DNA of 64,000 nt from Diphasiastrum complanatum (taxonomy: Eukaryota > Streptophyta > Lycopodiopsida > Lycopodiales > Lycopodiaceae): the NCBI GenBank assembly GCA_029204225.1, contig CM055101.1, forward strand, positions 38,173,374 through 38,237,373. The letters are read 5' to 3'. Numbering within the stretch: the first letter of the stretch is position 1; each line of letters begins with the position of its first letter. The position numbers and the translations under genes are program-made. Below the pieces are notes generated by a model, which saw only the letters and a list, made by a program, of their open reading frames with translations, was not told the origin of the DNA and did not search any database. This document shows positions 1 to 11,257 of this stretch, piece after piece.

Positions 1-570
1 ATTCTGCTGCCATAGAAAAAGGAAACTTTTGAGAGAAGAAAAAAGGGAAGTATCATAACAGAAAATCTTAAACTTGGATAAATAAACCTAGACAATAAAC
101 TTGAATGAGTGACTCTAGTATGGGGCATCAATCTGCCTGGACGAAGGATCAGAAGAAGCACCTGCTTGGATCCTTGGTGAAAGACATGTTAACACAATGC
201 AGTTAACCTAGTATTCACTGGATCTCTGCTGAGTTATGCGCAGAGTCCTGGACCTGGAAATGCTAGCACAGAGAGAAGCAGCACACAAAAGAATTAAATG
301 CAATTCGCTCCAGCTTACAAAAAGTCTATCATTATCTTCCTTGGGGCTTGGCCATATGGTTTCGTTTGAAAGACAGAAGAACTTTAAAAGAGGTTACTTG
401 GTGAATAAGGTAATCTCGGTCCGCATCTCCAGAAGATATTTTTTAACAATCCAAATGCAAATTTCAACAGTATCCACAACAACTAACAGCAGATTAGTCC
501 TTCAATTTCATTCTTTAAAATGGCAAGATTGTAAAGGTGTATGGAACATATCAGCTGGCATGCAAATTCT
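1..570. other. 3' flank of LTV1, no other gene seen
   Basis: This is the sequence beyond the LTV1 stop at 571-573, so its proximal part should be 3' UTR on the minus strand. The plus-strand open frame at 236-583 has no family motif and overlaps the LTV1 stop in antisense, so I treat it as chance. I see no poly(A) signal I would defend. Confidence 0.4.
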
Positions 571-1532
571 TTATGGCAGATGAATGGAAGGTGGCCCCAT
601 AACTGCTGCACTAAGTTGGGCCTTTTGTGATTCACCCTTGTATCGAAGCCTCAGGTCCTTTTTCATTTTCCTCGCTTCCCTCCTCTCTTCTTTTACAGCA
701 GCCTGGTGAATGCATAGATAAGATTGTTGTTCATTGACACTAGAGAAACCAAAAAATTAAACCCTAGACCTTAAACTCTGATCCTTAAACCCAAATTTCA
801 CTTTCATTAAACCAGGTAAGATATACATACCTTTCGGGCTTTTCGCTCTTCTGGAGTTTCTCCTCCTCGAAGCCCCACCTTACTCCCATCAGGATCTGCA
901 ATTTGAGGCTCCATCAATCCAGAACTAGGGGTATTACCTTTCGATTTTCCATCTGTTTTTGGGAACTTTCCTTTTGAATGAATGAACTCCAGTGGGAGCT
1001 TCTGCCGACCTCCTAGTTGTATATGTTTAGTAGTTGACTCAAACGACTTAAGGGCCATGCCAAAAGTTGGAGGTTTGCATGAACGCCGGCCTGGAGTGCT
1101 TATTTTAGCAGGGTGATTTTCCAGATTAGAATAATTTGAAACGACAGATTGACAATCCCACTGCCCTTCCCCATCTCTACCACCATCTTCAACCAAAACA
1201 AGCTCCTCTTCTTCTAGTGCCAAATTCTCAGGAATAGATTGATGTACATGATACCATTCTTTCAATTTGCTGTCCATACTAGCATTTGTACCACAAGGGG
1301 CATGCTCACTAACTTCTTGATAACCATGAGTCATCCTTTTGAATCCATGCAATTCTCCAGTTCTGGCAGGTGTATCATATTTTTCGGCAGAAATGGGTGT
1401 AGAGTTGAGAAACTCTGAAAGGACAGAGCTGAATTGCGAAATCTCAGCATGGCCCTTTGCAAGAGGATCAGGTTCCTCAGGCTCAATAAATTCATCTTCC
1501 TCGTATTCCCGTAAGGCCAACTGTAACAATTA

Positions 1533-1577
<45 letters not shown>

Positions 1578-4500
1578 TGAAAAAACGCACATTGTAATAG
1601 AAAAGAAAGCTGAAATGCCAAAGACAGGTTCAAGCTAATAAATTAAAAGTATGGACAAATTCAATCATACCATCTCAAACTGCTCATCTAACAATCTTGA
1701 TGGCCTTGATTTGCTTCCATCTGTGGTGTCCTCCATGTGCGTGCGTAAATTTTCTTCACAAAGTCTTTTGTGTTCGAGATTCACAATCATCAATTTTTCT
1801 TGAATTGGGAAACTTGTGTTGCTTAGAGAAGGCAAATTGTCATCACCAGTCTTGTTAGCCATGATAACAAAATCATCCTCAAGAACATCACTTGAGGCGC
1901 ATTCTGATCCATCATTGTCTTCAAGTGCTGCCGCTATTTCTGGATCAAACCCTTCATTTTTCAAAGGAGGGCGTTGAATTTGATGTGTCTTGGAACTCAC
2001 TTGTATTGGTGTGTTATTTGAATCTTCACCCTCTGTCACCTCTTTGATTTGCACCTTGGACGCATCGTATGCCTGTACACAAAGGGCAGCCTCATTTTTT
2101 CTAGATTGTTTTCACCCATTGCAGATAGAAGTGTCAAGGTGCTTGAATAAAAAACAAGACGATGGAGACAGAAAACAGACACCATGTATGTGAAGTACTC
2201 GGAGAGTAATGCTTAACATACTCAGTTTATTTGCAAGAGCATCTTAGAAATAAAATTCCACATGTTTTCTCAGGAACTATGGTTAAATGACCCTTTGCAA
2301 TCATCTTACGTTTACAGCCTAGGAGCTTGCACTAGACAACCTATCGTCACCAAGGTTCCACTGGCTAGCAAATTTATAGGGCCATAATGCACTTTCTCAA
2401 AAAGAAAAATTCCCCTAAAATTTTGAGATGAGTCATAGAAGTGGAAGGGAATTCCCTTTTGAAAACAGGCTCATAGTTTTCAGCATTGACAACCAACCTA
2501 CGGAAAACTACAGTAAGCTTGAAGTAGCTGAAAGAAACAAGTTCTAAATTTACGTTTACAGCCTAGGAGCTTGCACTAGACAACCTATCATCACCAAGGT
2601 TCCATTGGCTAGGAAATTTATAGGGCCATAATGCACTTTCTCAAAAAAACAAAATCCCCTAAAAAATTTGAGATGAGTCATAGAAGTGGAAGGGCATTCC
2701 CTTTTGAAAACAGGCTCATAGTTTCAGATGCATTGACAACCAACCTACGGAAAACTACAGTAAGCTTGAAGTAGCTGAAAGAAACAAGTTCTAAACTTGA
2801 ATAAGACAAGAAAAGCTTTTCGTACTACTCGGAGATCCCAGTTCTAACTAATCTCTATGATAGACACATATACTGGATATGACTTTGTTACTAACAGTCT
2901 TTCAGACAAGTTCGGCAAACAATATTGGATATGACAAATATGGACAGCCAACTCAAGAATCACGTAGCAATCTTCAGCTAAGTTTATTGTATGACATCAA
3001 TGAGCTGAGATGAAATATATCACAGGAGTGTTCTGGAAGGTGGCTACCAGATAGGGGTAGGGCCAAAATCAGCATAGCATAGTTCCAAAGGAACTACATT
3101 GGCCATGCCTACATCTGTAGTTAGATTGTTTTCCAACCAGGAGAGAAGTGAATTGTAAAGTAAAAGCCCTACTTATCAGGTATACATAACTGACATTCTA
3201 TTTTCAATTAACAGATCCAGCGGCAAAGATATTTTATTTCTGGAGTCAGCCAAATTAGGGACTTTATGTGAGAAAGACGCTAGATAATATAATTCTAAAA
3301 CACAACAAGCTTTCTATAACATCACTTTATTAGTGAAATATAATATTTCACCACATATAAGGGAATGCAAAAATGCAAGGCAAGCTTGGAATATTCTCAG
3401 ATCAATGTTTGCCAAGAGTAATACTGCTAGATTCGGATACTTGAGAAATAACTGGAAAACAATTAAGATGCGGATGAATTCATCTTTGAGTACTTAGTAA
3501 GAGTCAAGGATGTAAGGGATCAACTAGCAGAGAAACAGTTGGTGTGCTAAATGGTTTGCCTGTGGCTTTTCAAAACTATGCGGTCAAAACAGCACAGAAT
3601 ATCCCTCCAAGTTTCGAGCAGTTAACTGGCAAGTTACTCCAGGAGGAAAACAGAAGAAAATCATGTGCACAAAAATGCCATATAAATGGCACATATGGAT
3701 AGGAAAATTGTGGCCAAAGAAGCCACTGATGAATCTTGATAACAGATTGCCCAATAAAGCCAAAATATTGATTGGTGCAGTAGAAGTATGGATGTGTCCA
3801 GAGAAATTAGGAAGTGCAGCAAACAAAAGCTTTCCTTCATTGTAAACAGTTAACTAAAGAATCCAAAGATGGTGGTAACAAACGTAAAGACAGGCGACGA
3901 AGCAACCAAACTACCAAGGGAAGCCAAGAGTGAAAAACAAAGAAACTGCAGCTTGGTATGCTACGGTTGGCTATATAAATGACGAAGATTTGAAGGACAA
4001 AGGAAGCGCAGTACATGTGGGCTACATCACCAAAGTTGATCAACTATTTGAAGATTACATGAGACAAGATCAAGCTTCAAGGGCACTACAGTAACTTGGA
4101 GAGGATGGACATGGGGGCCATACATATTCCTCTCATTTGTTATCGGCATAAATTAGCCATTAATGGGGATGTGTTAGAAGCATAGCTTCCCAATTCTCTG
4201 ATTTATCGAGAATCCAACCAGGATTCCAATTTGAACCCATTCATCTAATTTTAACTCGATCTAGGGTTTACGACAATTTATGAAAAACAATTCCTAAATA
4301 ATGCAGGATCACATTCTCTTTCATTCTAAAAGACTACAGTTGACTGTGAATTAGACAATGACGGTATATAGAGTGCCTGATCTATCTACAATCCATTCCT
4401 TGACATTTTTAATGATCTTACGTGGGCATATCCTGGCCATATGGCTGCTCTTTTGTGGTAAACAATCTACAACTCTCCTTTCATGCTTTTATTTTCAACC

Positions 4501-7500
4501 TTTCATGCTTTCAACTGCTTGATTCCACAATCAACTGTTGCGCCGGCACCTCAAAGGGCGCTGGGACTTCAGCGGTTTCCCCAACACGCGCTTAAGTCTA
4601 ACATTCATCCATCCTGCACTTACGTAAAAGCCAACTCAGAAACGTAACAAGCTTAACCATTTAGACTTAAGAAAACTGGAATCCCAACCAACCCAAAAGC
4701 CAACTCAGAATCCGTCCCCAAAAGGTAACCAAAGGCAAAGACAAGCCACACATGAAACCCAAGGCCTAGTGGTCGCCAAACTGACCAATTGGCATAGCGG
4801 CAAGCCCCATGTCGATGACAGGGACCCTTAGGCGCCAGCGACGCAAAAAGGTTGTAGTAAGGGTCCTTCCACTTGGACCAGTCCCGGAGGCGAAACCGAA
4901 ATGGTAATCATCCCCAAGGATCAACTTTATTAGATTTGGAAAAGGTTACATTCATACATAGACTGACCGGTCTCGGGGCCACCAACACGTGCTGGGCAAT
5001 GTGCCTGGCTCGTGCTGGTAGAGGGAGCTAAGACCTGGTGACTGGATTCCTGGCGCTGGTTGAGCTGCCCAAGTTTCTGTCTGCCGGACTCCCCTTATAG
5101 TTCTGCTGTGATTCGGCGCACCCCCTCTGTTCTGAAACACAGTGCTTTTTGGTAAAGCACGCTTTTTGGGACTTAGTTTTTATTTTGCTGATTAAGCCTG
5201 GCAAGCCTGGCAGAATCAGTCTGGCTCCCGGACATGGGTCCCGGGAGCCGTCCCGGTGGCAGAATCAACTTGCTTCCTGACTAGGCCATGACTCGAGCTC
5301 CAGAGCTAGCTCATGACTTGTGACTACTTGACTGGCTCACCACAGGTCGGAGGCTCAGTCCTTGACGTTCCTACTTGCTCTGGGACCTTAGGGAATGTCA
5401 CCCCTTAGAGTCTTACAGGGCACGCTGGGTGCACCTGAGTCAGCTTTACAACATCCTCCCCTCGTTTGAAAAAGCTGATGTCCTCATCAGGGCCAAACTA
5501 GACCTAGGACGTATGGCACGGGCTTAATTCACCGGCCTTAACAACTTTGAATTAAAAAAAAAAATTGGCAGTAGCACAGGAAAAGTGTAGATAAAGTTCA
5601 CTTACGTAAAACCTGTGTAAAGCTGCGAGTGCTTTATTGACAAACTTAAGAAAGATACCGGGAAGTTCCTTGAACTTCAGAATGGCCATGAATGTTTATG
5701 TAGGAGGCATGCCGCCAGGTAGTGCTTTGTGTGCCGATTTGGGAAAACGGCTATTGCGTGGGTTCTTCTGCAGATAATCTGCTAGTACTTCAGGGGCTCC
5801 CTCCTTAAGTTTGTCTTCGTACTCCCAAGAAGCCTCAATAAGTGGAGCCCGTAGCCACTTCACTAGATATTCACGTTGAACGCCAGTTCGCTTTCTATGT
5901 GTCAATATTTGTTCTGGTACAAGCTGCCTCTTCGTATCATCAAGTGTCGTTAGTGGGTGACGGAGTTCGTGTTGCCGATCAAATCGCTCATCTGGTTCGT
6001 ACCGTTTGAGTAATGAGATGTGAAACACATTGTGTATATCCAAGCTGGATGGCAGCGCTAATCGGTAAGCCACTGGATTGATCTTCTTGGTGACATAATA
6101 TGGTCCCGCATAAGGTCGAGCGAACTTATGAGAAAAACCTTTTGGTAACGCAATGTTCTTTATGTTCAGCCATACTTGATCACCTTCCTCAAATTCCAGT
6201 TCTCGTCGATGTGGGTTTACGTCAGCTGCCATACTCCTTTGTGACTGCTCTAAAAATGCCTTCACCTCTGTCAGCTTTGTGTGCCACTCATTGATAAATT
6301 CCTCCAGTGGGTACTGGTGTTTCCTGCATGCCTGTAAGAAAAGAGCTTGGAACAATCGGTAGCCGACCATTGCTTATCTCGAAGGGTGCCCTTCCAGTTC
6401 ACTTGGTTGTTATGTGTAAACTCGAGAATATCCAAGTAGTTGACCCAATCGGATTGGTCCCAAGCGACATAACTTCGTAAATATTTCAATCTGTCGATTG
6501 ACTCGCTCCGTTTGCCCATCTGTCTGAGGGTGATATGCAGTGCTGAAATTCAGTCCGGTTCCCACGAGGCGAAATAGACAAGTCCAAAACTTTCCGACGA
6601 ACTTGGTGTCTCGGTCAGAAATAATCGTTCTAGGCAGGCCGTGGTATTTGAAAACACATTTGAAAAATAACCTTGCCACTTCTTCAGTTGTCACTGAACT
6701 TTTAGTTGGTACTAGATGAACTTGCTTTGAAAAGCAGTCAACCACCACATAAATTGAGTCGAAGCCTTGGCACCGTGGTAGTTGAACAATAAAATCCATG
6801 CTCACCGAATCCCATGGGTATGCTGGTACCGGTAATAGTTGGAGTAGTCCAGCTGGAGCTAGCGGTTCCACCTTCACTTGTTGACATGTCGGGCATGTTT
6901 GCACATAGGATTCAACGTCTGCCCACATACTTGGCCAATAGAAGCCTCTTTTGAGAAGTTCATACATGCGATTCACCCCTGGATGTCCGGCGGCTAGTAC
7001 GTCATGATGTTCTCGAAAGACTTTCTTCCTCAGGTTGATGTTGTCTGGGACATATACTCTGCGTTGTTTATAAACAACCATTTGATCTTTCCAAGTGAAA
7101 TGTTTATGAGGCTTTCCCAGCTGGAATTCGATCATTTAGTCCTTCGCCAACGCATCTGCACCATAATTCTCCATGATTTCTTGGAGTAGGTCAGTCACCT
7201 GAGTTGTCACTGTTGCCATCAAGTGTTCCTGTCTACTTAGTGCGTCCGCCACCACATTGTTCTTTCCCGCCGTGTGTACAATGTCTATATTGAATTTTGA
7301 GAGAAAGTTTTGCCATCGCATTTGCTTTGGCGTGAGCATACCTTGGGATGAGAAGTACTTGAGTGATACATTATCAATGAACGCCTTAAAGGGATTTCCT
7401 GCCACATAATGTCTCCAATGCTCCACTGCTTAAACTACTGCGACCATTTCTTTTTCATGAGTTGGCCATCGTCGCTCTATGTCACTCAATTTCTTTGAAA

Positions 7501-10500
7501 AATATGCAACAGGTTTTCCGTCTTGCATCATCACGGCCCCAATAGCAAAGTTCGACGCGTCTGTATGTATTTCAAAAGGTTTGCTAAAGTCCGGTAAGGC
7601 AAGGATGGGTTCTTGAGTGATCCGTCGTTTTAGTTCTTGGAACGCTGCTTCACATTCCGGTGTCCATGTCATCTTCAGATGAGTCTTGGTCTGCTCCAAC
7701 AGTGGTGCCACAATTTTGCTAAATGCCTCAATGAATCTCCTGTAAAAGTTACATAAGCCCACAAAGGATTTGATGCCATGAACAGTTTTAGGTGCTAGCC
7801 AATCCAAGATAGCCTTGATCTTCTTAGGATCCATTCGAATCCGTCCGTGGCCTATAACATGTCCAAGGAAGTCAACTTCCTCCACCACAAACTCACATTT
7901 CTCTCTTTTCGCGAACAAGCAGTTCCTCCTCAGTCGTTGGAGAACTGTCCTTAAATGTTTAATGTGATCTTTAAGGTTCCAGCTAAATACTAATATGTCA
8001 TGACAAATTCATCCAGACAGTCTTGAAATATATTGTTCATCAACGTGCAAAAAGTGGCTGGTGCGTTTGTTAGACCGAATGGCATCACCGAGAACTCGTG
8101 ACTCCCGTACCGCGTTCGAAACGCCGTTTTGTGCTCATCACCTTTAGCTATTCGAATTTGATGATATCCAGATCTGAGATCTATTCGGCTAAAGTATTTG
8201 GCATGTTTGAGTTGGTCGAATAGGTCATCAATTCTAGGCATGGGGTACTTGTTCTTGATGGTACTCTTGTTAAGCATGCGATAATCCACACACATTCGAA
8301 GAGTTTTGTCCGCCTTTTCCACGACCAACACTGGGGCTCCAAAAGGTGAAGCGCTAGGTCTAATAAAACCTTTGTCTATCAATTCACCAAGTTGTCGTTT
8401 CAGTTCCGCCAACTCCTCTTGTGACATTCTGTAGGGTGCTCGTGAAGTTGGCTCTGTTCTTGGTACCAACTCAATTTTATGGTCCACTGGTCTTCGAGGA
8501 GGTAGCTTAGCTGGGAGTTCCTCCGGGAACACATCGCTAAATTCTTCTAGCAGATCTGCCACTTTTTTTGGCAAGTTTTCTTGTCGCACGCTTTTCCCTT
8601 TCGCCATTCTTTTCATCGCTAATGCTGCAACCAGATTTTGTTCAATATCGGTGTCCTTAGCATTTCCTCCGGGCAGGGCTTTTGTCACACAGATTTGTCC
8701 CTTGTAATCCAAGAGGACCAAGTTTGAGCTCCTACCCAAAACTGCGATACAGTGTTCATTTAACCAAGGGAGGCCCAAAATCACATCGAAGGCATCCATC
8801 TCTAAAATCACAAAGCTAAGTTTAGCCTTCCATCTTCCAATCTGCACCGGGATGTTCAATGTCGCTTTGTCTGCATCTAGTGCTCCCTTCGCTGTTTCTA
8901 CCTTGAGAGTAGATGTAACATTCCTGGTTGGCAAGCTGAATTGTTCCACTACGCTCCTTGAAATATAGTTATGTGAAGCTCCGGAGTCGATCATGAAATC
9001 TGACTTCCTCCCCGCGATCTTTCTTGATAAGAATAACAGTCTTGAACCAGTCTTGGGGGTTGCCCCATGGAAGTTCCTTTCCATACTTGTGTGTCATCCA
9101 CTTCGTAAATGTAAGCTCCTCTCACGAGCAGCATCTCTGTATCAATGGTTAACCCGTACAGTTCGAATATGTCGCCCCGCACCCCACAAGGTACAGACCG
9201 TGCTTTCACCTACCTAGGCAGCACTTTGTCTCATCCGTCCTACGTGCAGACAGCGCCAGGCCCGAACCGCGAGAACTGACCGTGCTTACACCTCGAGGGC
9301 AGCACTTTGACTCATCAAGTCCCGCGTTCTGCCGACCACCCCGACCGTGGACGCACCCGTGCTTACACTGTGGGCAGCACCTTGCGCAACGATTGTCCTG
9401 ACAAATCCCAAAACGTGGCCATCCCTGTGAGACTTGCGTAGTTGACCGGCTAGTCGGCTCTGATACCACATGTTGCGCCGGCGCCTCAAAGGGCGCTGGG
9501 ACTTGAGCGGTTTCCCCAACACGCGCTTAAGTCTAACATTCATCCATCCTGCACTTACGTAAAAGCCAACTCAGAAACGTAACAAGCTTAACCATTCAAA
9601 CTTAAGAAAACTGGAATCCCAACCAACCCAAAAGCCAACTCAGAATCCATCCCCAAAAGGTAACCAAAGGCAAAGACAAGCCACACATGAAACCCAAGGC
9701 ATAGTGGTCGCCAAACTGACCAATTGACATAGCGGCAAGCCCCATGTCGATGACAGGGACCCTTAGGCGCCAACGACGCAAAAAGGTTATAGTAAGGGTC
9801 CTTCCACTTGGACCAGTCCCGGAGGCGAAACCGAAATGGTAATCATCGCCAAGGATCAACTTTATTAGATTTGGAAGAGATTACATTCATACATAGACTG
9901 ACCGGTCTCGGGGCCACCAACACGTGCTGGGCATTGTGCCTGGCTCGTGCTGGTAGAGGGAGCTGAGACCTGGCGACTGGATTCCTGGCACTGGTTGAGC
10001 TGCCCAAGTTTCTGTCTGCCGGACTCCCCCTATAGTTCTGTTGTGATTCGGCGCACCCCCTCTGTTCTGAAACATAGTGCTTTCTGGTAAAGCATGCTTT
10101 TTGGGACTTAGTTTTTATTTTGCTGATTAAGCTTGGAAAGCTTGGCAGAATCAGTCTGGCTCCCGGACATGGGTCCCGGGAGCCGTCCCGGTGGCAGAAT
10201 CAACTTGCTTCCTGACTAGGCCATGACTCGAGCTCCAAAGCTAGCTCATGACTTGTGACTACTTGACTGGCTCACCACAGGTTGGAAGCTCAGTCCTTGA
10301 CGTTCTAACTTGCTCTGGGACCTTAGGGAGTGTCACCCCTTAGAGTCTTACAGGGCACGCTGGGTGCACCTGAGTCAGCTTTACAACATCAACATAAGGT
10401 AGTCATATGACCCAAATAGAATGCAATTTTTGAACCAGGTTTTTTAACTGGTTTAAAGACTACTAATAGTGACACCCATGCCAGCAATAGCTTCTTCTGC

Positions 10501-11142
10501 AGTGGAAGCATGGCACAAACTTAAATAAAGAAGTTGAAGCAATTTTTTTGATTATCAAATGTTTTAAAATGACATTATATCAGGGTTTAGGGTTTAGGGT
10601 TTAGTGTCATATTCTTTATTTGATAGAAGACACCTGCTACTTGTGCTCTCACGGCCTCTATCTCTCTCGTAAGATCCAAGATTTACAACACAGACCTTCA
10701 CATCAGGCCGTACAGGATCGAACTGGCGACGTGTGGTAGGCACAAATTGAGAACTTCCGCCTGATTTTCCGACAGTCCTCAAATGCTGCATGTAGTTGTA
10801 GCCATCATCAGCAAACCCTAATTCTAGAAGTTCCTGTCTCAAGCGTTCAGGTAGCCCTTGCCTAATCTTGGTGCTCAAAGGTTGGGGCTCAAGCTTGTGG
10901 CCGCTTCCATCTGAATCCTCCTCTGCATCAGCAAAGATAGAATCATCATGCAGTTCTTCCTCTTGCTCTTTGGGGCAACATTCATCTTCATCGCTTTCTT
11001 CAAACCCTGCGATCTGAGCAGAACCATTGTCGACCCGAGCAAATACTCGTTCAGAGCCAAGATCGCCCCCTTCAAACGATTCCTTGAACACCAGCGCAAA
11101 CGTTGCCGCCCTCTTCTTGTCGATAAATTTCTTCTTTCCCAT
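571..11142 (-). CDS. LTV1: LTV1 ribosome biogenesis factor, four exons
   Basis: Exons on the minus strand are 11142-10696, 2072-1671, 1520-831 and 702-571 (447, 402, 690 and 132 nt). All junctions are phase 0 with GT donors (GTCTGT, GTATGA, GTATGT) and AG acceptors, giving 556 aa. The start [15 protein letters not shown], the [15 protein letters not shown] block, FDPVRPDVK joined to AYDASKV, the acidic [16 protein letters not shown] block and the basic C-terminus ending GPPSIHLP are the plant LTV1 layout. In yeast and animals LTV1 is a nucleolar and cytoplasmic pre-40S assembly factor that acts with Enp1 and uS3 and leaves after casein kinase phosphorylation; that role is inferred here from the family. 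Intron 1 is 8,623 bp and carries a gypsy element, yet the reading frame is undamaged. Exon limits were chosen by frame continuity and consensus, so the donor at 10695 (GTCTGT) is the least certain. Confidence 0.92.
1541..1577. repeat. (GA)n microsatellite in LTV1 intron 2
   Basis: About 37 bp of nearly pure GA on the plus strand, which is CT in the transcript. It lies in the 150-bp intron 1521-1670, just upstream of the exon 3 acceptor, so it probably forms the polypyrimidine tract. Confidence 0.85.
2307..2797. repeat. 245-bp tandem duplication in LTV1 intron 1
   Basis: Two adjacent copies, 2307-2550 and 2551-2797. Both start TACGTTTACAGCCTAGG and both end GAAACAAGTTCTAAA. They differ by a few substitutions and small indels. 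No coding potential was seen. Confidence 0.85.
2798..3362. other. intron 1 sequence, nothing recognised
   Basis: AT-rich intronic DNA between the tandem duplication and the copia relic. No ORF, repeat or motif that I can support. Confidence 0.4.
3363..3690 (+). pseudogene. Ty1/copia gag (UBN2) relic in LTV1 intron 1
   Basis: Three plus-strand frames read consecutively as a copia gag. They are [16 protein letters not shown], then [18 protein letters not shown], then [17 protein letters not shown] with [12 protein letters not shown]. This is the order of the UBN2 capsid domain, with at least two frameshifts and several stops. Weaker plus-strand traces, such as [18 protein letters not shown], continue to about 4090. 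No LTR or PBS was found, so this is an old truncated copy, antisense to LTV1. Confidence 0.65.
4091..4530. other. intron 1 sequence left of the chromovirus
   Basis: No feature seen apart from the 5-bp target site at its right end (4531-4535). Confidence 0.4.
4536..5453 (-). repeat. 3' LTR of the chromovirus
   Basis: 918 bp, matching 9471-10388 over its whole length with scattered substitutions. It is the 3' LTR because the PPT abuts it at 5454. Short ORFs inside it also occur in the other LTR and are not genes. Confidence 0.92.
5454..5463 (-). promoter_or_regulatory. polypurine tract of the chromovirus
   Basis: The minus strand reads GAGGGGAGGA immediately before the 3' LTR, in the position and with the composition expected of a PPT. 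Confidence 0.8.
5696..7135 (-). pseudogene. chromovirus integrase with C-terminal chromodomain
   Basis: The frame 7135-6410 has the HHCC zinc finger ([11 protein letters not shown] and CPTCQ) and core DDE residues in [16 protein letters not shown] and [10 protein letters not shown]. Frameshifts near 6490 and 6370 move the reading to 6519-6271 and then 6370-5696. The last piece has the LKRYEPD segment and a chromodomain ([27 protein letters not shown]), which in this family guides insertion to heterochromatin. It ends at 5696, about 230 bp before the PPT. Confidence 0.9.
7136..7918 (-). pseudogene. chromovirus RT thumb and RNase H
   Basis: Two pieces in one frame, 7918-7430 and 7426-7136, separated by an in-frame TAA at 7427-7429. 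The first has the RT connection ([21 protein letters not shown]) and the RNase H start ([15 protein letters not shown]). The second has the RNase H end ([15 protein letters not shown]). A second stop lies at about 7136, before the integrase. Confidence 0.9.
7990..9084 (-). pseudogene. chromovirus protease and RT fingers/palm
   Basis: 364-codon open frame. The retropepsin site is [12 protein letters not shown] near residue 35. The RT domain follows with [45 protein letters not shown] and [10 protein letters not shown]. The frame stops at 7990-7992, where the RT metal-binding aspartate pair should follow. The reading resumes in another frame just beyond, so a short deletion removed the catalytic motif. 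Gag, normally fused upstream, is missing. Confidence 0.9.
9190..9385. repeat. three imperfect repeats in the chromovirus leader
   Basis: Copies begin near 9197, 9279 and 9355, so spacing is about 76-82 bp. Each has a core like ACCGTGCTTACACC followed by GGCAGCACTTTG. They lie where gag should be, between PBS and protease, and no gag domain or zinc knuckle is present. Confidence 0.6.
9456..9468 (-). promoter_or_regulatory. primer binding site, tRNA-iMet type
   Basis: The minus strand reads TGGTATCAGAGCC two bases inside the 5' LTR. This is the complement of the 3' end of plant initiator tRNA-Met. Confidence 0.9.
9471..10388 (-). repeat. 5' LTR of the chromovirus
   Basis: 918 bp copy of 4536-5453. 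It is the 5' LTR because the tRNA-Met PBS lies directly inside it at 9456-9468. Confidence 0.92.
10580..10605 (-). promoter_or_regulatory. telo-box array in LTV1 intron 1
   Basis: Three consecutive TTTAGGG units on the plus strand (AAACCCTAAACCCTAAACCC on the transcript strand), about 90 bp after the exon 1 donor. Telo-boxes (AAACCCTA) near the 5' end are typical of plant ribosomal-protein and ribosome-biogenesis genes and are bound by Myb-type telobox proteins. Regulatory use here is inferred. Confidence 0.65.
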
Positions 11143-11185
11143 CGTCGCCTGCTCGGTTACTCGGTCGCTCGCAAAGCAAGAGCGA

Positions 11186-11254
11186 GCGCGCGCGCGCGCG
11201 AGAGAGAAGGAGAGAGAGAGACACACACACACACACCCGGGGGGGGGGGGGGGG
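11186..11254. repeat. mixed GC/GA/CA microsatellite and G16 run in the LTV1 5' region
   Basis: Consecutive (GC)n, (GA)n and (AC)n tracts end in sixteen G, 45-110 bp upstream of the LTV1 ATG. On the transcript strand this is a C16 tract followed by GT and CT repeats, so it lies in the 5' UTR or core promoter. Confidence 0.85.
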
Positions 11255-11257
11255 TGC

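Larger units (their letters stand above)
4536..10388 (-). mobile_element. Ty3/gypsy chromovirus, full length but defective
   Basis: A 5,853-bp element with two 918-bp direct LTRs, TG...CA ends (TGTTG and CAACA), and a perfect 5-bp target duplication TCAAC at 4531-4535 and 10389-10393. The PBS is beside the right LTR and the PPT beside the left one, so the element reads on the minus strand, the same strand as LTV1. The pol order protease, RT, RNase H, integrase, chromodomain is the Ty3/gypsy order, and the terminal chromodomain makes it a chromovirus. Pol has stops and frameshifts, and gag is absent. The LTRs differ at a modest number of positions by eye, so the insertion is not very recent. 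Confidence 0.93.

Noticed and set aside
236-583. 115-codon plus-strand ORF
   Set aside because: Antisense to the LTV1 last exon and 3' UTR, with no motif and plain composition; a chance frame.
4952-5140. 62-aa minus ORF, repeated at 9887-10075
   Set aside because: It lies in both chromovirus LTRs and has no coding signature; an LTR shadow.
9197-9380. CRISPR-like repeat array
   Set aside because: Only three imperfect copies in a plant retroelement leader, with unequal spacing and no cas genes.
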